A program made the translations under genes and the position numbers. A DNA stretch of 10,868 nt from Xanthobacteraceae bacterium. Its GTDB lineage: Bacteria; Pseudomonadota; Alphaproteobacteria; Rhizobiales; Xanthobacteraceae. The stretch's first letter is position 1. Every line of letters begins with the position of its first letter. Below the pieces are notes generated by a model. The model saw only the letters and a list, made by a program, of their open reading frames with translations, was not told where the DNA came from and did no database searches. Location of the stretch: the NCBI GenBank assembly GCA_030037185.1, contig JASHRR010001335.1:1-10868 (forward strand), written 5' to 3'. Shown here piece by piece: positions 6,882-10,868 of this stretch.

Positions 6882-7499
6882 TTGGTTCAGCTAGCGTCAA
6901 ACCTGGACGAGTTGCGCAGCGCGGAAGGCGATTGTACGCGCTGCCCTCTTTATCAAAATGCCACTCAAGTTGTTCCTGGAGAGGGGCCTCGCCACGCTCG
7001 AATCATGTTCGTCGGGGAACAGCCGGGCAATGACGAGGATTTGCGCGGTCGGCCGTTCGTTGGGCCGGCTGGCCGCATCCTCGACCGCGCGATCGCTGAC
7101 GCCGGTCTTGATCGCGTCAAGCTGTTCGTTACCAATGCAGTCAAGCACTTCAAATTCGAGCAACGTGGCAAGCGTCGTCTTCACAAGCGCCCGAACGCCT
7201 ACGAGATCGATCGTTGCCGCTGGTGGCTCGATCAGGAGCGAGCGCTGATAAGACCCGAACTTGTCGTAGCACTTGGCGCTACGGCGGCACGCGGAGTGCT
7301 GGGGAGAACCGTAAGCATTGCCAAGGTTCGCGGCGAAATTCTCGCACTGGAATGCGGTAGCAGCGTGCTGGTCACCATCCATCCGTCCTACTTGCTCCGC
7401 ATCGAAAGCGACAGCAACGACGCCGAGAAGGCTGATGCCTATCGCCGGTTTGTCGAAGACCTCCGGGTCTGCGCCAAAGCCTTGCATGTTGCGGCATGA
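6882..7499 (+). CDS. udgX: UdgX-type uracil-DNA glycosylase
   Basis: A 205-residue member of the family 4 uracil-DNA glycosylase group. Motif A is GEQPGNDED (45-53), motif B is HPSYLLR (167-173), and the UdgX-specific loop is KRRLHKRP (97-104). In characterised UdgX the His of the KRR-I-H loop forms a covalent bond with the abasic site after uracil removal; here it is H101, with Leu in place of Ile. Possible iron-sulfur ligands are C18 and C21 in DCTRCPLY and C112 in DRCRWW; the third-ligand position of family 4 is occupied by H89 in VKHFKF. The enzyme would act on uracil in DNA as a repair or damage-tethering factor. No ATG lies in the 5' region of this frame. The TTG at 6882 has GAGG at 6872-6875, six bases upstream, which supports it. 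It follows the CheB-CheR remnant and seems to stand alone. Confidence 0.85.
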   Translation: MVQLASNLDELRSAEGDCTRCPLYQNATQVVPGEGPRHARIMFVGEQPGNDEDLRGRPFVGPAGRILDRAIADAGLDRVKLFVTNAVKHFKFEQRGKRRLHKRPNAYEIDRCRWWLDQERALIRPELVVALGATAARGVLGRTVSIAKVRGEILALECGSSVLVTIHPSYLLRIESDSNDAEKADAYRRFVEDLRVCAKALHVAA

Positions 7500-7590
7500 G
7501 TCCAAACAAAGTCGGCTTTGCCCTTAATGCTTAGATGCAGATGCCCAGGACAACCGTGAGCAACGAAAGAGAGCGCACACATGCTCACGT

Positions 7591-7624
7591 GGGACCTAAA
7601 AAATTGCTCAGGGGCCTAAAAATG
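7591..7624. repeat. Pair of short direct repeats
   Basis: GGGACCTAAAAAATT (7591-7605) and GGGCCTAAAAATG (7612-7624) are two copies of a GGRCCTAAAAA unit about 21 bases apart. Pairs like this occur at ends of IS21-type elements, where the transposase binds, but I see no transposase next to them. Confidence 0.35.
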
Positions 7625-7865
7625 CAATCGCGCCGGCAAAGGCGGCGAGTTCGTTGGTGGAGCCGTGACGGAGTTGGCCGACCGTGCGTTCGCTGATCTG
7701 TGTTGGCCGATCGACGTAGCCATCAACGGCGAGGGATTCCCAATCCGGCTTGAACGTGGAGGTCGCGACGCGGTTGCGCAGTCTCGCGCGCGAGGAGAAA
7801 AAAACGCGTGCGATCACCTGGAAGGACAAGATCAATAAGGCACCGAAGGCAAATCGGGCGTGCAT
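7608..7865 (-). CDS. Possible small hypothetical protein
   Basis: An 85-residue reading from the ATG at 7865. It begins with a hydrophobic segment, ARFAFGALLILSFQVIARVF, that could be a membrane anchor or signal. A basic stretch and a soluble tail follow (FKPDWESLAVDGYVDRPT). AGGA sits only one base before the ATG, too close to be a good ribosome binding site. The 3' end overlaps the direct repeats at 7612-7624. I do not recognise it, and the opposite strand is open over much of the same stretch. It may not be a real gene. Confidence 0.2.
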   Translation of the reverse strand: MHARFAFGALLILSFQVIARVFFSSRARLRNRVATSTFKPDWESLAVDGYVDRPTQISERTVGQLRHGSTNELAAFAGAIAFLGP

Positions 7866-7943
7866 TTCCTGACAGTGGTTCTCTCCGCGCTGCCATCGTA
7901 ACGGGATAGGACCGAGCGAAGCTTGCGAGATACGGCGGCTCCC

Positions 7944-7982
7944 GACAAAATTAATTGCGGCGCATGACAAGATTGATTGCGG
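7944..7982. repeat. Tandem 17-base direct repeat
   Basis: GACAAAATTAATTGCGG (7944-7960) and GACAAGATTGATTGCGG (7966-7982) differ at two positions and are offset by 22 bases. A further GACAA begins at 7982. Clusters of spaced, near-identical units fit transposase binding sites at an insertion-sequence end (IS21-like) or a regulator binding array. No intact transposase is seen on either side. Confidence 0.5.
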
Positions 7983-8059
7983 ACAAATGTGGGGGTAAAC
8001 GCTATTTGTGGTTGCAATCGGCATACAAACGGCCGTCGCATTTACAACGTCAAACATAA

Positions 8060-8086
8060 AGAAAGCTTTGCGGTCCAGAGCTTTCT
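8060..8086 (-). terminator. Inverted repeat at the 3' end of the SDR gene
   Basis: AGAAAGCT (8060-8067) and AGCTTTCT (8079-8086) form a perfect 8-base stem with an 11-base loop, overlapping the SDR stop codon (8085-8087). On the minus strand the stem is followed by TTATGTTTG, a poor T-tract, so it is at best a weak terminator or a transcript-stabilising hairpin. Confidence 0.4.
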
Positions 8087-8786
8087 ATGTCTTGCCGTAG
8101 ACCGGCAAGACAGCCCCTCGCACCACCACGTTGGCGGGCGACGCCAGGAAGAGGATCGTTTGGGCGACGTCCCCGACTTTGGGCCACAGCGTGTAATCGG
8201 CTTTCGGCATCGCTTTGCGGTTAGCTGGCGTATCGAGGATCGACGGTGCGACCGCGTTGACCAGGACATTGTCCTTCGCGACCTCCTCGGCAAGCGCAAC
8301 GGTCAGCGCCGCCACTGCCGCCTTGCTGGCCCCGTAGGCAGTCATGCCGCCACCGCTGCGCCACTCCAGGGCCGGCCGAGCCGCGACGTTGACGATGCGT
8401 CCACCGGCGGAATGTGTCGCCATCGCCATCACCGCGCCGCGGCAACACAGGTAACAGGTCATAACGTTGACATCGAGCTGGCTGGCCAGAACCGATTTTC
8501 CCGCTGCGGCGATACGACCGGGCGCGAAGCCGCCGGCGAGATGAATGGAGGCCCATAAGTTCGAAATTTGCTGGTAGAAGCCGCCGACTGCGTCTTCGTC
8601 GGTCAAGTCGATCTGCGGATAAAGCGTCACCTGCTTGTGGCCGCGGTGCTGGAAGGTCTCTGCCTCCGCCTCGGCGCGGTAAGGCACATGGCAGGCGGCG
8701 CCGGCGGTGATCAACGCGTCTACGACAGCCGTGCCGAGGCCGCCAGTGCCGCCAGTAATGACGACGGTTCGACCTTGATAGTCCAT
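8085..8786 (-). CDS. Short-chain dehydrogenase/reductase (SDR) with altered catalytic triad
   Basis: A 233-residue Rossmann protein. The nucleotide-binding motif TGGTGGLG is at 11-18, an acidic D60 is in QIDLTD, and the active-site YGASK has Y151 and K155, preceded by N107 in the DVNV segment. The C-terminal NAVAPSILDTPANR (177-190) is the usual motif after the active site. The catalytic Ser, normally in an NxSS-type stretch, is replaced: here the segment is NVAAR (133-137), with Ala at the expected place. The protein resembles a subgroup of small SDR proteins of unknown substrate that share PALEWRSGGGMTAY and SILDTPANRKAMPKAD-type motifs. It may still be a reductase with reduced or changed chemistry, or a binding protein. 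The ATG at 8786 is well supported by GAGAGG five bases upstream (8792-8797 on the plus strand). No operon partner is seen. Confidence 0.85.
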   Translation of the reverse strand: MDYQGRTVVITGGTGGLGTAVVDALITAGAACHVPYRAEAEAETFQHRGHKQVTLYPQIDLTDEDAVGGFYQQISNLWASIHLAGGFAPGRIAAAGKSVLASQLDVNVMTCYLCCRGAVMAMATHSAGGRIVNVAARPALEWRSGGGMTAYGASKAAVAALTVALAEEVAKDNVLVNAVAPSILDTPANRKAMPKADYTLWPKVGDVAQTILFLASPANVVVRGAVLPVYGKT

Positions 8787-9633
8787 TAGCGCCTCTCGGC
8801 GAACAGCGAGTTATGCCAGATTTACAGGGATTTCTTATGTCCTGTCTCCCGCTTCAGCCCGTGTGTAGCGGGTTTGTGTACCGTAGGCAAGGCGATCAGC
8901 CGAGCATGCGGGCCATCGAACATAGGTGGCGGAGGCAGCGAGGAACATGTGAGGGACAGAGTAGGCGGGGTTGAGGCGCAAACGTTCTGGCGGAGTTTTT
9001 GGCCTCGCAGACAAGGGCCGGTCCCCGGCCAAATGGGTGGCACGCGCTCGGACGAGACGCTCTGTCTCGGGGGGTTAGATTAGTCGAGCGTCACGCCGGG
9101 GCTGCCGGTCGGTGAGCAACAGACCGACCCCGTTCTGCATCCCGTCGCAAGCCATCACGGCGACGCACGCCCATTCGCGCCTGTTGTTCCCGATCTCACA
9201 CCTCCGGCAAACTCTGGATCCAACGAGGATGCCATTCTCGAAGCCATCCTGTGCCTCGGCGACTGGTATGATAGCGAGCACCTCGTCAAACAAAGGCCAG
9301 CTGCTCAAGGAAGCTAAACGGCTGAAGTAGGGCCGCAGTCGCGCTTGGCGCTTTGGTTGTTTTGCGGGTGCACCGGGATTGCTGGCACTGAATCAACCAC
9401 CCCTTTATTTCAGTGGCGAATGTCTGCTGGCGAGGGTGAAGCTGGCGTGCGGCTGGGCCGAAGCACACAGCCGAGTTGACCCCGAGCGGACATCGGCCGC
9501 ATCGGTTGCTGCACTGCAAAAACTCCGTCATTTTGGTACAGGTCTTGCTCCGTACTATACCACCGGAGAATACGCTAATCTAATTCCAACCACTTCCCGA
9601 CGGGACCTTTCTCGACATACCCGTGAGATCGTC
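8787..9633. other. Long stretch with no clear gene; one possible remnant
   Basis: Roughly 850 bases lie between the SDR start and the LysR start. A plus reading at 9084-9317 has no start codon but a protein-like end, NSGSNEDAILEAILCLGDWY then DSEHLVKQRPAAQ; it may be a decayed 3' end. The overlapping minus reading 9075-9308 is also open and could instead be the real strand. I recognise neither. The remaining part has no domain, tRNA or strong promoter that I can support; the last 250 bases probably include the LysR promoter. Confidence 0.35.
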
Positions 9634-10587
9634 ATGGAAATGCATCAGGTCCGCTATTTTATTGCGGTCGCGCAGGAATTGAACTTCTCGCGTGCGGCGG
9701 AAAAGTGCAACGTGTCGCAGCCTTCGCTCTCGCGTGCGATCCAGCAGCTCGAAGGCGAGCTTGGTGGGCCACTTTTCCGCCGCGAGCGTCACCTGACGCA
9801 TCTCACCGAGCTGGGCGAGTTGGTGCGCCCTCATCTGGAAACCGTGTACGAGGCTGCCCTCAAGGCAACGCGCCTGTCCCAAGATATCAAGCGACTCAAG
9901 AAAGTGCCCCTCAAGCTGGGGATCATGAGTACCATATCGCCGGACGAAATCGTCGATCTCATTGCTGCTCTGAAGACGCGCCATGACGGGCTCGAGCTGC
10001 GATTATGCGATGCAAGCGCTCGGGAATTACGGGAGCGCCTGCTCGCCGGCGATCTCGAGGTCGTGATCTACGCATTGCCAGGCGAGGAGCCCGACGAGCG
10101 CATGCATATCATGCCGCTGTTTGCCGAGCAGATGGTCATCACCGTCCATCGCGAGCATCGGCTCGCGGGCGAGCGCGCCTTTCCGGTCCGACTGCTGGAC
10201 GGGGAATGTTATATTCATCGAATGAATTGCGAGTTCGCCGGCTACGCCGATCATATCCTCGAGGAGAAAGGCGTGACCTGCGCGCCCACCTACTGGAGCG
10301 AGCGCGACGATTGGACCTTGGCTATGGTTGCTGCTGGGCTTGGCTTTGCGTTCATGCCTGAAAATGCCGCGCACCATCCCGGCATCGTCGCGCTACCCGT
10401 CATCGAGCCCGAGTTCTGGCGAAAAGTGAATCTGGTCACTGTACGCGGTCGACCCTATTCGCCCGGTGTCGGCGCGATGGTGCGCGAGGCGATGCGAAAA
10501 AAATGGTTCGGAAACAAGGCCATTGCCGCTCGTTTGGCCGAGCAACGCTCCGGGCCCACTATGGGTTCGAACCGCCTCGTCGGCTAG
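9634..10587 (+). CDS. LysR-family transcriptional regulator
   Basis: A 317-residue LTTR from the ATG at 9634. Residues 1-60 are the winged helix-turn-helix (MHQVRYFIAVAQELNFSRAA then VSQPSLSRAIQQLE). A linker helix (about 62-90) is followed by the effector-binding domain from about 92 (KLGIMSTISPDEIVDLI). The ATG at 9634 is chosen because the conserved LTTR N-terminus begins there and GAGA lies five bases upstream; longer readings from 9379 add 85 residues unlike any LTTR. Within the effector domain, LLDGECYIHRMNCEF holds C192 and C199. The first aligns by motif (DGEC against DGHC) with the peroxidatic Cys199 of E. coli OxyR, and the second lies 7 residues on rather than 9. With a peroxiredoxin-like gene convergent to it, a redox-sensing role is possible but not shown. 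It is not OxyR overall. Confidence 0.9.
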   Translation: MEMHQVRYFIAVAQELNFSRAAEKCNVSQPSLSRAIQQLEGELGGPLFRRERHLTHLTELGELVRPHLETVYEAALKATRLSQDIKRLKKVPLKLGIMSTISPDEIVDLIAALKTRHDGLELRLCDASARELRERLLAGDLEVVIYALPGEEPDERMHIMPLFAEQMVITVHREHRLAGERAFPVRLLDGECYIHRMNCEFAGYADHILEEKGVTCAPTYWSERDDWTLAMVAAGLGFAFMPENAAHHPGIVALPVIEPEFWRKVNLVTVRGRPYSPGVGAMVREAMRKKWFGNKAIAARLAEQRSGPTMGSNRLVG

Positions 10588-10676
10588 CGCAGGGAAATCG
10601 TCTGAACGGGGTTTTGCCCTGGGCACCCTGCACTACGATTTTGACCCTACACTAGCTTGCTCGGTTTGCGCACTAA

Positions 10677-10868
10677 TCAAAACATCGCGGCGAGCATGTC
10701 GGAAATCGTCATCCGATTGCGATAGTCTGGATCGATGAAGCGTGCCCTGATCAACCCATCCCGACCGATAACAAAGGTCGCGGGAATCGGGAGCACCCAG
10801 GAGCTATTTCCCTGGAACGTCGGAAGATCCAGGCGGCGGCCCTCCATCATCTTCTGTATTTCCGCGCC
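10677..10868 (-). CDS. Peroxiredoxin-like protein (AhpC/TSA family), C-terminal part
   Basis: The minus strand gives the last 63 residues of a protein ending at TGA (10677-10679); the N-terminal part is beyond the window edge. The segment VLPIPATFVIGRDGLIRARF followed by DPDYRNRMTISDMLAAM is typical of the C-terminal half of AhpC/TSA-type peroxiredoxin-like proteins: thioredoxin-fold PATFVI strand, then G-x-I-x-x-R-F and a Y-R-x-R-M helix. The peroxidatic Cys would lie outside the window, so activity cannot be judged. It is convergent with the LysR gene, with about 90 bases between the two stops and no strong terminator seen there. Confidence 0.75.
   Translation of the reverse strand, partial: GAEIQKMMEGRRLDLPTFQGNSSWVLPIPATFVIGRDGLIRARFIDPDYRNRMTISDMLAAMF

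Noticed and set aside
6897..7505. Minus ORF of 202 codons
   Set aside because: It is antisense over nearly the whole UdgX gene, whose motifs are clear.
7502..7525. CAAAG-TCGG-CTTTG hairpin after UdgX
   Set aside because: A five-base stem without a T-tract is too weak to call a terminator.
7977..8558. Plus ORF of 193 codons
   Set aside because: It is antisense to the SDR gene, which has all the expected motifs and a good ribosome binding site.
9379..9633. N-terminal extension of the LysR gene
   Set aside because: The 85 extra residues do not resemble LysR proteins; the conserved helix-turn-helix begins just after the ATG at 9634.
1..10868. CRISPR array, tRNA, rRNA, complete insertion sequence
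   Set aside because: No regular spacer-repeat pattern, no cloverleaf-like or rRNA sequence and no transposase with DDE motifs was noticed on reading both strands.

Overview
The window is GC-rich DNA whose gene content points to an alphaproteobacterium of the Bradyrhizobium/Rhodopseudomonas type. This is inferred from family resemblance only: an HWE-type sensor kinase with PAS and GAF domains, a small secreted GCG/CRPN protein, a Sel1-type membrane protein, a UdgX uracil-DNA glycosylase and a LysR regulator of the MEMHQVRYF class. No RNA gene, CRISPR array or complete insertion sequence was found.

Layout. 1-746 (+) is a degraded serine beta-lactamase-like gene, broken by several frameshifts and by about 120 foreign bases. 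747-1163 has no credible gene. 1164-1862 (-) encodes a membrane-anchored Sel1/TPR-like protein. 2168-2563 (-) is an unrecognised ORF, probably a remnant. 2683-2952 (+) is a small secreted GCG/CRPN protein followed by a good intrinsic terminator. 3098-3390 (-) is a frameshifted PAS-domain remnant. 3621-5789 (-) is a large PAS-GAF-PAS-PAS HWE histidine kinase whose first PAS domain runs upstream of any start codon, so its 5' end looks broken. 6070-6760 (+), read divergently from it, is a frameshifted CheB-CheR fusion fragment. 6882-7499 (+) is an intact UdgX gene. 7500-8084 holds two pairs of short direct repeats that resemble transposon-end repeats but no recognised gene. 8085-8786 (-) is a short-chain dehydrogenase/reductase lacking the usual catalytic serine. 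8787-9633 has only a possible remnant. 9634-10587 (+) is a LysR regulator, convergent with the 3' end of a peroxiredoxin-like gene (10677-10868, -) that runs off the window.

This looks like an eroding accessory region: broken signalling and hydrolase genes sit between a few intact single-gene units. The kinase and the CheB-CheR fragment may once have been a divergent signalling pair. The LysR gene and the peroxiredoxin may form an oxidative-stress unit, since the LysR carries two cysteines placed much like those of OxyR. I see no convincing new multigene system. The most checkable observations are the LysR cysteine pair, the UdgX gene, the single-base lesion at the kinase 5' end, and the foreign segment in the beta-lactamase-like pseudogene.
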